Source of the DNA: Siniperca chuatsi
Taxonomy: Eukaryota > Chordata > Actinopteri > Centrarchiformes > Sinipercidae
Direction of reading: 5' to 3'
DNA length: 64,000 nt
NCBI RefSeq assembly: GCF_020085105.1
Contig: NC_058046.1
Span: 23,587,675 to 23,651,674 of the forward strand
The position numbers and the translations under genes are program-made. A model generated the notes under the pieces. The model was not told the DNA's origin. It worked only from the letters and a program-made list of their open reading frames with translations, and searched no databases. Of the stretch, positions 12,355 to 27,900 are shown piece after piece. Numbering within the stretch: the first letter of the stretch is position 1; the number at the start of each line of letters is the position of its first letter.

Positions 12355-15300
12355 TTATCTTCCTGTTGATAGTGCTGGGAAGTCTTCTGGGTCATCTGGG
12401 TTAGGAGCCAGCTCATCCTCCTGGTGGGAGAACACATTAGAAAACACGTATTCAATAATATGTTACACAAAGTCAAAGATCTGTTCTTAATATTCTGGTT
12501 GATCTGGTCCAATATTTTGACTACATTTTTTGCTGATTTCCTTATATGATCGCTATATGTAGTGAGTACACTGACATAGGCTTTCCAGTGTAGAAAGTCT
12601 CCATCAAACTAAAGCAATCCCTATAGAAAATAAACCAAAGCTCAAATGCAGATATCAATCAAGTGGAGTTAACATTTTAGAAAATTTAAACTGTAAATAT
12701 TCATATACTCTAATTTAAAAAAGGTGTACCCATGTACTTCCACTGGGGCAGCCCACATTTTGTGCCCAAAGATTGATTGGACATACCCTCTCTAATATGG
12801 GCTTGGCTCTCTCTGGGCGACTAGTCGGACCACCTCGTGCTCCCCTTCCCCGACCCCCACGACTGGGGCGTCCAAGACTCCCGAAATTGATGTCCAGAAG
12901 GGAGGTGATGTCATTCACAGACCTACGGAGGAAGTTGCCGTCATCCTCCATGTCCTCCACAGTCCCCTTGAGGGTCTGTAGATTAGAGGCAAATGCTAAG
13001 TATAATCAGATAAGACCGTTGAACCTGACAGTTACAGCAAAACAAGATCTCCATTAGTGACCATCTAAAATGGTAATAGTCTCATCCTACTGAGGTGTTC
13101 GAAGGAGCGCTTCAAGCACTCCTTTGTACCAACAGCCATTTGACTACACAATGACGCCTGCCGTAATGACTTCAGTCTCAGCCAACTCAGTGGTTTCTGA
13201 GTCCGCAGCAGGATGGTCACCCCCTCATGGACCGTTTTATACTGTGGACACTATTTGCACTGTTTAATACATTTTATACTATATTGATGCATACCATTGC
13301 ACATATATCCTACATATTTTTACTCTTTTTATTGTATTCCTTATCTGTACATTATTCATTTTCTATTCCCTACATATCCCTTTGCTGTTGAGAGACTAAA
13401 ATTTCCCCTCAGGGATAAATAAAGTGCTACCTACTTAAATTCTGGCTTTGAAAGCTTTGCAAAAGCCTGGTCTGACAATTTCTCATCATGGTTTTTAGAT
13501 CATTAAGTGCCGATCACAGTACAGACAACCTCAGCTTGATTCACCCTTTGCGTAGTTTACACTTTTCTGAAGGACTTGCGACTGTATGTTACAGTGAAAC
13601 ATCACTATGATTAATTAGTCTGCAAGCAAGCTCTTAATGCCAAATCACAGCTCCACTTTCATCAAGGCTTCCTTGTTTTCTTGCTTTCCATTCTTACCTC
13701 CAGGTGCTTTGACTGGTGGATGACCTTGGCCTTGGAGGGAATCTTGTTCTCTGCTTTGCGAATATTAAACTCTGCCTTGGGACGACTCATCTCCTGCATG
13801 GCCTTCCACTCGTCCAGGGTCATCTCCACAGCAACCTGGACCATCATCTCTCCTTCCTCTTCCATTGCGCTATCATAATTGGGGACAAACTACATCCGTC
13901 AGTCGACTTTTTTGACATTTTTATATTTTGACATTTCTGTTATCTTAAAATGTATCTTAAAATTTAAATCTAGTGTGACACTGCCAAAATAAAGAGATTT
14001 TTAGGTTGTTCCTCATAAAAAAAAAAAAAAAAAAAAAAAGTTTGTAGCCAAAGGAAATACCTTACACTGGCATATTGTTGGGAGCCAAGGGATATATTAA
14101 ATGTATCATTGCAAAAAAAAGGGCAAAATCCATTTTGAAACATTGTTGCAACGTGATCATCATAAGCAACAAATGTATCCACAAATAAATATTAAGCCAG
14201 TAGCTGTCTTAGTATTTATTTTATTTTTTTATAAAGAAATACCAACTGAAAACAAAACTGTTTTTTGTGTGTGTTTTTTTTAAACATTTGATTTTGGATC
14301 AACTGACAGAAAAGCAAGTTTCATTGCACATAAGTCCAGAAGTTAAACATGTGATCAATGCTGCATGTTATTCTAGTGTTCAATAAGCAATATACAATGC
14401 AAAACCATTAACGTTGGTTAATTGTTACACAAGTTTAGACTAGTTAACTGTTACTCTTGATTGATGATTCTGTCACTGAACCAGGTGATGTGGCACTGGT
14501 ATTACACCAGTGCCACATCACCTGGTTTTTAAGAAAGATGCTTATGTGCGTCACTCACCGATTCTGATTGTCTTCCTCCATAGGGTTTTGGGGCTCTTCA
14601 GATTTGACTGGAGCATCGGATGTAACCTCCATTAATTCACTTCACAAAAAGGGACATGGACAAACAGGAAAGGGTCTCTATTGTGCCCAAGTGTAAAAGT
14701 TGTAATTTCCATGTTAATGAAAGTTCACTTACCTTGCAGCTTCTTCAACACTGCCCCAGTTCCAGGGTCCTCTGCCTCCTCTCTTTTCCTCAGGAGAAAT
14801 ACCTCTGCAATGAATGTTGGAAAAGTTGTCAATACACTATTATGAGAGAAACATCAACAAGAACAATCTTTTTAAACTGGACTGCAATATGAACAAAAAG
14901 GCTTACGTTCCGTTGTGTCGATCATACTCTCTCTTGCCCCTGAGGTTGAAGTTGTCCGAGTTCCTTGTGTATCCTCCTCCACATCTTGCTCCTCTTCTAC
15001 CTCTGATCCCCCCTCTGCCACTGAGGTCAGAGTCTGCATTATAGGAAGGCCTGGGGACCAATCACATTTAAAAAAAACAAAAAAAACAATGGATGTTGAG
15101 CAGACCTAAAGTTGCATGGATATGATTCATGTGGTGACATAAACAAAGTTGCTCTGATGCTAGCTATTTTGCTAACGTGACTGAATATTTTGTTTATTTC
15201 AAAAATCGCCTGTATTGTTAATGATTGATAAAAATAAAAATAACACTTTTGCTGGGCGGGAATTAAAATGCTAAATGTCAACTAATGTTACCATTCATAA

Positions 15301-16690
15301 GTTACTGGTCATACCGGACCAAGCAGACTGAAGCAGCAAAACCCCTGAGTGTCTTGAATAAAGCAAGGGTGTTTCATTACTCAGTAAGGTGTCATTTATT
15401 GCAAAAGTTGCAGTCTTGTTTTAAATAACCTTATTTAGTTAAAATGAAAAGAGGAATAAATTATTTCTGTACTAAAAAAAATGTCCCTCACTGTATGAAA
15501 CTACGTTCTGTGGGTGAGGTGAGTAAAAATAACATTTTACACAGATTATAATTTGCACAACTTTTCATCAGTGATGGTGCTGTATAAACCAAACATGTGC
15601 AGACTCTAAACCAATATGCAGAGTTGAGGCCTCAGAACACATACTTAGAGATGGAAAACTCCTGGGGGTACTCCTCTTTGTTGGCCCTACGCTCCCCGAA
15701 GACAGCCCTCTTCGTGCCCCTCTGGGCCTCCTCTCTGCCATCTCCACTCTCTGTCACTAATCCAGGACGAGCCTGCTGCTGCTGCTGCTGCTTACGGACT
15801 AAAGAGAGAAAGGGACGTAGTGAGATTTTCAATTGTGTTGTTTTATAAATCACCCTTTACCTCTTTGTCTGCAAATGATCTGATGATGAAAATCTTAACT
15901 AATTCAATGTTTGGTCAGGTAAATCAAGCAAAACTACCCTTATTGGAACCACTAATCTATAAAGCCCACTTATTACAGTCTATAATAAACACAAATAGTG
16001 TTGGCTAGATATTTGAATCTTCCGGTCCTCCTTTAGGTCTCAAACCTGAGTATAAATACATTAAATCTCCTGCTCCATTCTACAAAAAAATGTAAAGAAC
16101 GGGTCTGATAAAAAAAAGGGGGATAACTACACATACCCTACCTGTTTTTTGTTTTTATATTGTTTTTTAATGAATCAGTAGATGGCTGGTTCTCATGTCA
16201 GGAATAAAAGTATGCATTTAAATGCAGTTTTGAACGTGCTATAAAATTAGGAGCATGTCATTTGGCCTCAGATAACACCCCACCCTGACAGCATACACAT
16301 GTGTTCAGCAGCCTCGCTGACCTTGCACCATCAGCAGCTGACAAAGCCTCAGCAAACTGACCACTCTTGGCTGGACTATCCAATCTAGAAATACTAGCAG
16401 CTGGCAGAATAGTTCGGATTCGGGGTGTGTTAATGTTAATGCAGCCAAGAGGTTAGCTTACCTGGAACCGAGTCTTGACCATCCGACGCGACAGGAAGGC
16501 GTCTGTCCTTCTGGGATTCCTTCTGGCCAGGTTTTTTCTGCTTGCCTTTCTTCTCCCCCTCTCCCTTCTTCTTCTTCTTTTTCTCCTTCTCCATTTCCAC
16601 CTCGTTGATCAAGTCGAACGGGTCAGCATCGTCATCCAGAAGATTCCCAAACCTGTTCGCCACAACGCAGCCGTAAGCGTCCGGCAGCAT
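12355..16690 (-). CDS. habp4: HABP4/SERBP1-family RNA- and hyaluronan-binding protein
   Basis: Intracellular hyaluronan- and RNA-binding protein 4 (Ki-1/57), related to SERBP1, linked to mRNA handling, dormant ribosomes and transcriptional regulation. Minus-strand exons: 16690-16462 (ATG), 15798-15645, 15050-14907, 14804-14733, 14639-14559, 13869-13698, 12975-12787, 12420-12355 (TAA); phases agree and give about 368 aa (human about 413). Seen: N-terminal [18 protein letters not shown], a Lys/Glu-rich stretch, a short poly-Gln, the highly conserved [18 protein letters not shown], the [20 protein letters not shown] motif, an RGG-type box ([11 protein letters not shown]), and the acidic end DDPEDFPAL. 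Introns contain a LINE remnant (about 13090-13436) and a perfect hairpin at 14479-14527. Divergent from znf367 and convergent with cdc14b, as in human 9q22. Confidence 0.92.
13090..13436 (+). mobile_element. 5'-truncated non-LTR retrotransposon 3' end
   Basis: Lies in the habp4 intron between exons 13698-13869 and 12787-12975. It opens with an [12 protein letters not shown]-type reading, typical of the C-terminal end of fish LINE ORF2, then about 300 bp of AT-rich 3' UTR, ending AAATTTCCCCTCAGGGATAA and ATAAAGTGCTACC. This tail is common to fish CR1/L2/Rex-like elements. The exact family needs a repeat library. Confidence 0.7.
14479..14527. repeat. perfect 22-bp inverted repeat (hairpin)
   Basis: The left arm 14479-14500 (core CCAGGTGATGTGGCACTGGT) is the exact reverse complement of the right arm 14506-14527, with a 5-nt spacer ATTAC. 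It sits in a habp4 intron about 31 nt downstream of the splice donor of the exon 14559-14639, so the pre-mRNA would carry a stable hairpin next to that 5' splice site. Confidence 0.9.
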
Positions 16691-19440
16691 TTTAGACTGT
16701 GTACGATAAAGAAAAAACGCAGAGATCAGAGGCTGAGTCCCTCCTCAAGCTGAACACATATCGCGCAAATACCAAACTGCAAAAATAAAGCTCAACAACA
16801 GAAAAGAGCTGCGGACGGTACTTTGCTGCCCCAGTGAACATCTAACAAATACCCACAGTAGTTTGTCGACACTTTTAAATGTTTGCACGTGTGGAGACAA
16901 GCGACACCACGCCCCTGTACTCATCAATAGGCTATTCACTAATCAATATTCATTGCATAGACTTGGCTCAAGTCCCCTACCAATGTTGGTGGATTATTCT
17001 CTGCTTAGTCAGGTCGTACTGCTCCAATTGGCACAAGGACGGAAGTCAAAGGGAACTACCCTGGGCAAATAAATACATAACATTCAACGATAAAACCATA
17101 AAAACATTTAAATTTTTATAGTTAAGTTAAATAAATGACACTAACACATTTCAAACTAACATTATATTAACGTTAAGTTAACGTAGTTAGCTCTGAAATA
17201 TTATTTTATTTCCTATAAAATGTGTTAACCCTAATTAATAAAGAACACTAACCATTGAAAAATACTATACCGGTTTCCGTTAACGTTAACATAACTTTGG
17301 CTAACTGCTAGCTAACGTTTTGGGTAATTATCATTATGGTGACAGTAGTATTTGCTTTTGACAAAAAATGATAACCTAGCCAGGCTTAGATTGATTTTAG
17401 CACACAGTTAACGTTAGCATGACTTAAATTAATATCATTTTATAGCTCAATGGCTATAACTAGTTCTGTGTGCTAGCTACTTACGTGCTAGTTTTTAGAG
17501 CTAGTTAACGCTAGCTAACGCTAGGTTGCCGTTGGCATCTAGCGTTAGCCCTGTTTTAGATAACTTTGCTAACTGTGTCGTTAGCCCGGTCTTCCGATAA
17601 GTTAAATCACAAATTTTATTTTGCCGACTTGCATTTGATGGTGCCTATAGGTGGCAGCAACTGTTCCCGTCCGTCCTGGATAGCCAGTGGTGCGGGTAAT
17701 AAACTAAACCTGACCAAACCTCAGGTGTACCAGTGTAACTCAGGTCAATCAACGTTTTTCTATCAAAAGCACCCGAAAAAATAATCTAAAAACGATTATT
17801 CCCTCATATTTCCTAATTACCAGTGTATAACATTACTCAGATAATAATTTTGTTTTCAACATGTTAATATTAACATATTAATAGTTATAGTATAGTAACT
17901 GTAAGGTAAGGCCTACTACACTCCCATTGAGTAGCTTCATGAAGGTATATTTATTTTGTACTTTATGAGTAGCCTACATTTGAAAATATTTGATTAAGTA
18001 GGCTATTGAACCCAGCTGTGTTTTGGATATGCCATTAAAGTCTGATTATTTGCAAGCCGTTTGTATAGGCCTACGGCACAGCTTGCTCTAAACTGTGCAG
18101 ATCTGTGCAAACAAAATTATTCATGAACTGCATTTCTATCTAAATACTGTTGCGACAGAACCTAATTTCCCCTCATGGATCATTAGATAAATGACCATCC
18201 AACTGATATTTATAAAACAACTTTATGAATCTGCATATTTTGTAATACTCAGATCCGTGTGTTCTAGCAATAAAATTGGATCAACATACCTCAAATCTGA
18301 TTAAGCTGTGTCACGCTCACCAGCAGGATGAGTCAGGATATATTTTACATAATGAAACTAGCTTCATCTAGTGGTCAGAGTAGAAAGTACAAGTCTGTGG
18401 TGTCAACCTGTGGTCTCAACTTACAGTGTCCATTCAAATTTATATCACTGTGTTAGTATTAATACATGTCAGGAAATAGGACTCCAAAAGATGAGGTCCT
18501 ATAGGCAGTTTCAATTACACCTGCATAGACTTAAGCACCCAGTCACAATGGAAATGATCATTGCTATACAAAGAAATTCCACATTATGTTTTTGTATTGT
18601 TTGCACTAAAATTGTCAAAGATGTTTGCTACAAGATAATGTAAGATCGTGGCATTCACATATGGAAAGCAAACATTGATTATTAATCATCAAAAATAGCA
18701 CAAGTACATTTAAATTCAGGATGGCGGTGTGCATTTGACAGTAGGCCTAAATCAGACCCCCTTTCGGCACACTATTAGGAACTACACAGTGCAGTAGGAA
18801 ATATTTGGATTGCCTTTTCTAGGTGAACAGTGAATGAGTGAGAGACACAGACCAACAGTCTGACAGCAATGCGACAGGCAAATATGGACAAACAGAAAGG
18901 TTTCTGTTGCACCATAGTGAATAATTGGCACAACTCATAGGACACACGACTGCAACTTTATTTCAGTTATTTATATGGGTATATTTTCTGAGCTGTTACA
19001 TTAAAATGGAACTCATTTGGATGTAATATCTCAAACAATGCCAGTGGACCCAAAAGTGCCAATTGATGGCATTATAAATCAATCTTGATGTTCTGATTTC
19101 CAGCACTTGAGTGCATGTAGATAGACTTTCCTAATATGCAAAATCTTTTGAAAAACATCATATTAACTGCTTTAGGTGGATGTTTCATGGAAAAGAGAAG
19201 AGTTGGGATTTTCCTAAATTACACTAATTTAACACAAACAAAAATTCAAATAACTTTTATTTTCTATTTCTTTCTCTCTCACACAGTACACCCTTTGTTC
19301 AAGTATTTCCACCCTAAAATGATTACGTAACTTTGCCGCCTCTGGCCCACCGTTTCTTTTCCCTTTAAATTGAACAAAAATGTAATAACATAAACAGACT
19401 CCTCAGCGCGGGAAAGGGCCACCTGCTCCTCCGCAATGTA
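16691..19440. other. habp4 upstream region and habp4-znf367 intergenic DNA
   Basis: About 2.7 kb with no supported gene. The first few hundred bases are likely the habp4 promoter and 5' UTR. From about 17160 to 17560 there is a run of degenerate palindromic words built on TTAACGTTAA, GCTAACG and GCTAGC. The remainder is AT-rich. The open frame 18371-18643 has no recognisable family and no splice context. Confidence 0.55.
17160..17560. repeat. TAACGTTA/GCTAGC-rich degenerate palindrome cluster
   Basis: Many overlapping words such as TTAACGTTAA (near 17168), GTTAACGTTAAC (near 17280), GCTAGCTAACG (near 17310), GTTAACGTTAGC (near 17408) and GTTAACGCTAGCTAACGC (near 17503). They are scattered rather than strictly tandem. 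A weaker version lies upstream of ubox5 (50360-50530). Such words are common in fish genomes near promoters; function unknown. Confidence 0.6.
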
Positions 19441-19462
19441 AAATTAACCGCCCTTCACTCTC

Positions 19463-19702
19463 ATTGGCTTCCTGGTGGCCGAACGTGCGCCCCGCTCGTC
19501 TTCATTGGCCAATCTTGATGTCAGCGTGCAAGAGCGCGCGTCAAATGTTTAAATCTCATTGGACAAAAAAGTCTCGGCCAATCATTGCACATAGAGCGCT
19601 CCCTGTTCTACCCATTGGCCTACGGGCTTGCTAGGTGGATCTATGTGGCTGCTGCCATTGGTTACTTCGGACATGTGGGATCGGATCCCTGCAGCCGATT
19701 GG
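19463..19702 (+). promoter_or_regulatory. znf367 promoter: cluster of eight CCAAT boxes
   Basis: CCAAT pentamers in either orientation: ATTGG at 19463, 19504, 19558, 19614, 19657 and 19698; CCAAT at 19509 and 19578. Those at 19504-19513 form the palindrome ATTGGCCAAT. Spacing is roughly 20-50 bp. The segment is GC-richer than its flanks and ends about 330 bp before the znf367 ATG. Dense CCAAT arrays bind NF-Y and are typical of cell-cycle promoters, which fits a proliferation-linked gene. A TTTAAA near 19549 could act as a CHR-like element; that part is a guess. Confidence 0.75.
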
Positions 19703-20028
19703 TCAGTCAACTGCTCAGGCGCGATTTTGCAACGCGGGACAACGCTCCTGTGGGCGCACACAGGTCAGTTCAGACAACCCGCTGCGACAAGAAGGAAACT
19801 TACCATCTTCATATCTGACTGTATCTTTTGCGGATACTTTGTAGCGAAGTACGGATCCGATATTTTTTTCTATTCCTCTTTGGAAATGAAGGACATATTC
19901 ACTCCAGATTGAAAAGGCGCACTTTTTTTTTAGACTTTTAGTCCTACTTATTGATTGTTAAAATAATCAATTAGAGTTAGAACTTTTACAGTTTTTGCGA
20001 CTAACACCGGAGTTCCGACACCCATACA

Positions 20029-22689
<2,661 letters not shown>

Positions 22690-24790
22690 ACACCCACCCA
22701 CTTCCCCTTCCTGGATTCTCATTCCCATACCTCCATTCCCAATCCGCCTTCCTGCAGTATGTGCTGTAGCTAGAAATTGCTCATAAATGCAGATCAATGA
22801 CTAGTTTAGTTTATTCTATCAAGTTGTGAAAGCAGACTTTAAGAAAGAGCTGAATTGGCCTGAGATCAGTGTTATGCACAGCATCATCTATTCCCCCTCA
22901 CAGCACCAGGAAGGCACAAGCTAAAGCACCTTATTCAGCTTCCATTTTATCCTTTTAGGCTGCTATAATTGTAGATTTGACGATATGAAGAATGTCTTTC
23001 TTTCTTCTGTCTTCTAAAGGCAAAGAAAGAATACCTATTATGTTTTGATTTGTTTTGTTTGCACTTTGATGGTAACGAGTTTTTAAACTATGTTGTGAGT
23101 GTAACAGAGTGTGTATGACTGATGTATATATGGATTAAGCTCAGATGGACAGAATGATACAGGGTGTGGTCAATATAGGAAATGTTAACTGTCAGATGGC
23201 CTCTCATCATGCTCCCAGGTTTCATCTCCAGCATTGTAAGCACAATTTCACAGCCACTAATGACAGTAGTGGTGGTAGAAATGGACTGAGAAAGGTTCCG
23301 ATAGGCTAGTTAAAGCCTCACCTATACAGCACTCTCCAAGAAGTGTGTATAGGTGGACGAAAGGAGACAAAACAAGTCAGGGGCGCTGGATCAGTCTGGC
23401 ATCTAACATGGTCATTTTTATTTAGAGAATGAGGTGATCATTGCAAGCCTAATCCAGAGGTCTGGTTAGGCACAAGACTTTAAACAATCCAAACTTTGAC
23501 AGCTTCACCACTTGTCTCATTATATACACATAATCGTATCCGCATGACATTACGAAAGGTGCATGGGAAAAGTCCATCTCAAGCTGACTATACTGCCTTC
23601 TGGATTTAGTTAAGTATTACATCTAAGTATTACAACTAACTCATTTTGTACAATTTTTAAAAGGTCCAGAGTACCTTTTAGGACATGCCATATTTCCATT
23701 TTAACAGCCGATTTCCTCATAGATACAAGAAACGTGTGTAAAACCTGCAGGCCTAAAGTTATTTTCCAACCATAAGGGAGATTTGTTTTGTTGTTGTTGT
23801 TTTTTTTTATTATTATTTTTTTATTTTACAATGGATGATGTCAGTCATCTTTTATATTAAAGGGTGGCAGACCAGTTATAATACGGGCATAGCATCATAG
23901 TAGTGTGTGGTGCATCATCTCATTTCAAAGGTTAAATTATGAGATATTTATTAAATCATATTGTTCTTCTGGCTAACATTTTGTTCAACTGATAGCCCTG
24001 GAATCATTTGATGTGTGAAAAGAAATATTCTGGCATCAAGTTTTAAAAACAAATCAATTTAGAATATGTCACATAAATTTAGACATACCATTGATTTTGA
24101 TTAAGCACTTACACCCTTTATTAAGTCTTGGATTAAGCTTGCAATGCACTGAAGATAAAATTTGTTGTACGTGTCCAGGAAAATGGCACCTGTTTATCAT
24201 GAATGGATTTGTGTAGTGCTGGGTGTTTTTCCTTTTATATTTTTTTTCTTTTTTTTTTTTCTTTTAATAGCAACACTACATCCTTCAACACTGTAAGAAG
24301 CCTCTCATAAATGCCCTGCCTCTAGTTTTGGGGAAACCTGCACCAACAACCTGTCACTCTGTCACTCTAGCTGTGATGTTTGAATCTGTTTGATTTACAA
24401 ATTACCCTTGTGGAGTTGCAGTGAAACTGGAAGGCAAGTGAATTGTCGATAATCAAAACACCAAATGATTTATTGTACCCAATTATATTTTGAAGCATTT
24501 CTAACCCTTAGTCTATTTTGTGGTTTGAGAAGAGTATGGCATTTAATATATACACATTGTTAGAATACTGAGTGTGCACAATTTGTGGAGAGCTTTGAAG
24601 TTTAATTTTAGTATCTGTTTTCCCCTCTGCTAACATCCTCCAACAGTTTTCATGTTTGTGACATGTATAGAGTGATCCTGCTTGCTTGGTAGATATTTTA
24701 TTACACATTTCAAAAGGTAAGATTTCTCTGACAGGCTGTCCACACTGTTATATAACTGTTGGTTTTCAATAAACATTCACTGAACCTGAC
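22690..24790 (+). other. znf367 3' UTR
   Basis: About 2.1 kb of AT-rich sequence without open frames of note, from the znf367 stop to the AATAAA at 24768-24773. A minus-strand AATAAA (TTTATT at 24697-24702) inside it could serve slc35d2, which would make the two 3' UTRs overlap. Confidence 0.55.
24768..24773 (+). promoter_or_regulatory. probable znf367 polyadenylation signal
   Basis: AATAAA about 2.1 kb after the stop codon and about 200 bp before the end of the convergent slc35d2 coding region. Confidence 0.5.
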
Positions 24791-24970
24791 CCAGAATTCA
24801 TGTGCACTTCTTGTCAATTTATCCAGTCATGATTTAGTAGTGTAATTAAACAGGTAGCACCAGTAATGTATCCTGGGAAATCAATTCATTGATTTTAAAT
24901 GAAGCAATATTATGCTCCAATATGGAGCAGAACAATGACACCAAGTGGTGAATGCTAAAATATTGTCCAT

Positions 24971-27900
24971 TCAGTTGGCAGAGTACTTCCCTGTTGAATC
25001 TTCTGTAATGTGAATCTTCAGCTCTTGTGCTCCTGCGTTGCTTCCAGATGTTTTGTTGTGAAAGGTGAGATATGAGTACACTAGTCCACCTGACATACTG
25101 CAAAGCACAAGATAAAAGCAATTAACTGTTAGGAAAATAATTGTTGCTACTGCTCCGCTGTTACTCACAGTGACTGACAATGTGTTCACCAAGACAATAG
25201 TTCAAAGATGGCTGTTATAACAAAAACAACAGGCATATTTGACTTTTGATAACACATTAACTAATCTCATCTATCTTGAAATTTCTTAGCTTGTGCATCC
25301 TTGTTTAGCTCTGGATTGGAATTTGGCTTAGAAATAGAATATGATCTCACAATGCTGCTCTTATAAAACAAGAAGTGTAAACGTATTAAGAAATGTTGTG
25401 GCCTCATCTGTTTAATCGTTTGGTCATATCAAACTCTTCTACAGTTCATAATGACATTTAACAAAATATGTTAAGCAATTATAAAAACAACAATAAAAAT
25501 AAAACTGGAATGGAAAAAAAAAATGTTCTTACCAAATGCTGAGGCCTAGGAAGTTAGTCCAAGAGAACAGGTAGTCTCCACCCACAAAGATGCCAATATA
25601 TGCTACTGCAACATTCTTAAGAACATTTTAATATTTGTGCAAGTTAGTGATAAACTTGTTAGCAGAAATAGGACAGATAAAAAATGTGACAACACACAGT
25701 TACCTCCATCTAGGAGGTTGTTTTCAGTTCGGTATGTTTTTTTGTCTGTTACTTTGCAGAACATCTCAAAAACTTGAGTGGAGAGTTATACAAGTAACAG
25801 ATTTAGATCCAGGTGTGGATTCTGGTAATGTTCAAAGAATTCTTAACATTGCAAGATAGGCAATTTAAAATATGTTCACTGTTTTATTTTGGATGGTTGG
25901 GCAACATCGGTGCTTTGTAGTCTGAAAATAGTATTCTTACCTTTATTGCTCCCACTACTGTGGTAGTAAGCGCTGAGTTATAATAGCTGCACAGGACTAT
26001 GGAATACATCAGCACAAACCTGAACAAAAAAACAGAACTGAGTCTTAAAAGACTGGACAGGCTGATGCAGTGATGCAAGAGCTATGGAAGTATGATCTTT
26101 TGCAATATCCTCCGTCTCATTATAATATTAATATGCTACACTTAACCTAACAGTTAACACTATTACTTTGCACTATTACTTTATACCGTACGTTATACCG
26201 TATTATCATCATCAACCGGTAAACCCACTTTGTACTTCACAGTTATTTTAATTTTATACTTATACCCACTTGGTACTTAATTTATTTTCTGACCTGTATT
26301 ATAGTGCATTATATTTTTTTGCTTAGTACTTCTATTCCTGTGCGCACTGACGTGATAGTGAGCTGCTGTAACAAAAGAGTTTCCCCGCGGGGATCAATAA
26401 AGCATTTCTGATTCTGATCTTTAGTTTAGGTGTGACAGTAATTGAACAGTTTGATCTCAATTATAGTGACATACCCCATGAAGCAGGACATGAGGAAACA
26501 AAAAATAAATGTGGCTTTAACCCAGTCCTCAAATGTGACTGCCTGTGGATCAAAACATACAAAGTGGTCAGGCAGGAAAATCATACAGTTTTGGGCACAA
26601 ACACCCAGAAACAATACACTGAATCACAGTGGCCTCAATGTACCTCGTGTAAATCTCCAGTAAATGCACTTGCCAAGAGAGTGGGGATGATAATGGTTAG
26701 GGCATTGTAATATAATACGCCATACTTCCCAAGGCCCTAAACAAAAAGAGGAGAATATTACATACAATGTGTCCAAAATCAAACATACACAAATCGTTTG
26801 TGGAGATGCTTTTGTAACAAACTTTTACAGCATGTTAACATTTGAAAGTATTAATAATTCTTCACATTTTACTTCTATAAGACAAAAAAGTCAACAGCTG
26901 TCAGTATCTAAAATATAGTAATAATAAAAAAAAGTCAAAAAGAAGTGTCACTTTGAAAATATGTGGTTGACAGAGTGAATCCAGTTATTTGTTCTGTTAT
27001 ATTTCTGTATGTATAGTGCTACTGTGGAGACGGTCCAAGATCCTGTTTACTTAAAGGTTGGATGAAGAAAAACAGTCACCACTTTTGTTGACAAAACACT
27101 GGGGTTGAAATATACCACTTTACAACAAATTATAAAATGTATTGACTCTGTAACATCTGTGACCATCTGGTGTCAAACCACAGTAAAGCATTTGATGCCA
27201 AAAGAATGGTTTGGATTAGAAACAAAGCTTTAATTTATAAATTTAAATTATAATCTCCAATTTTCTTAGACATTTTTTGATACTATACCACGTATAGAAA
27301 TGAATGTTTACCTGTTGACGACATATAAGCTGTTGGTAACTGTCCAAACCCAGCAAACGTCTTAGACGTATAATCCAAGCAAACAATCAATCCCAAACAA
27401 GTTTAACCCACTTCCTTCTTTGGCAGGACAGCTGTGCAATAATACAATCTTCTATAATCTTATAATTTGTCTGGCACTTTTCCCTTTCCAGTATCAAACA
27501 AAGAAATTAACCACACCTACACAGACGTTTAGCTGCTCAGAAACTACCAGTCAAATACAGTGCAAATTGTTTCTAGCTTTACAGAATGTGCAGGGAACGT
27601 TACCTCAGTGCCAAGTTTCTTCTTGGTGTACACACCGCTGGCAGCAGTGAAGGCATCGTTAAGCAGGATGAAAGTATAGCCCTCCGCATCGAAGGCCAGG
27701 TCAGAACTATAGGAGAGGAAAAGATGGTGGAAAACACAGGTGTTTTGTCTACACTTGCTTCAGTTCTTAAGCAACCTATAAGTAAATTCCAATTAAATTT
27801 ACTTTAAAAATCCATACCTTGCAGCAACCATGGCACCAAGGACTATGGCGCAAACGCTGTACACAAGGCGTTTAGGAAATGTTTTTCTGAAAAAGGGAAC

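Noticed and set aside
14479-14527. The hairpin as a miR-183-like microRNA gene
   Set aside because: Only an 11-base word (TGGCACTGGTA) is shared. The stem is 22 bp with a 5-nt loop, too short for a Drosha/Dicer precursor, and perfect pairing is atypical.
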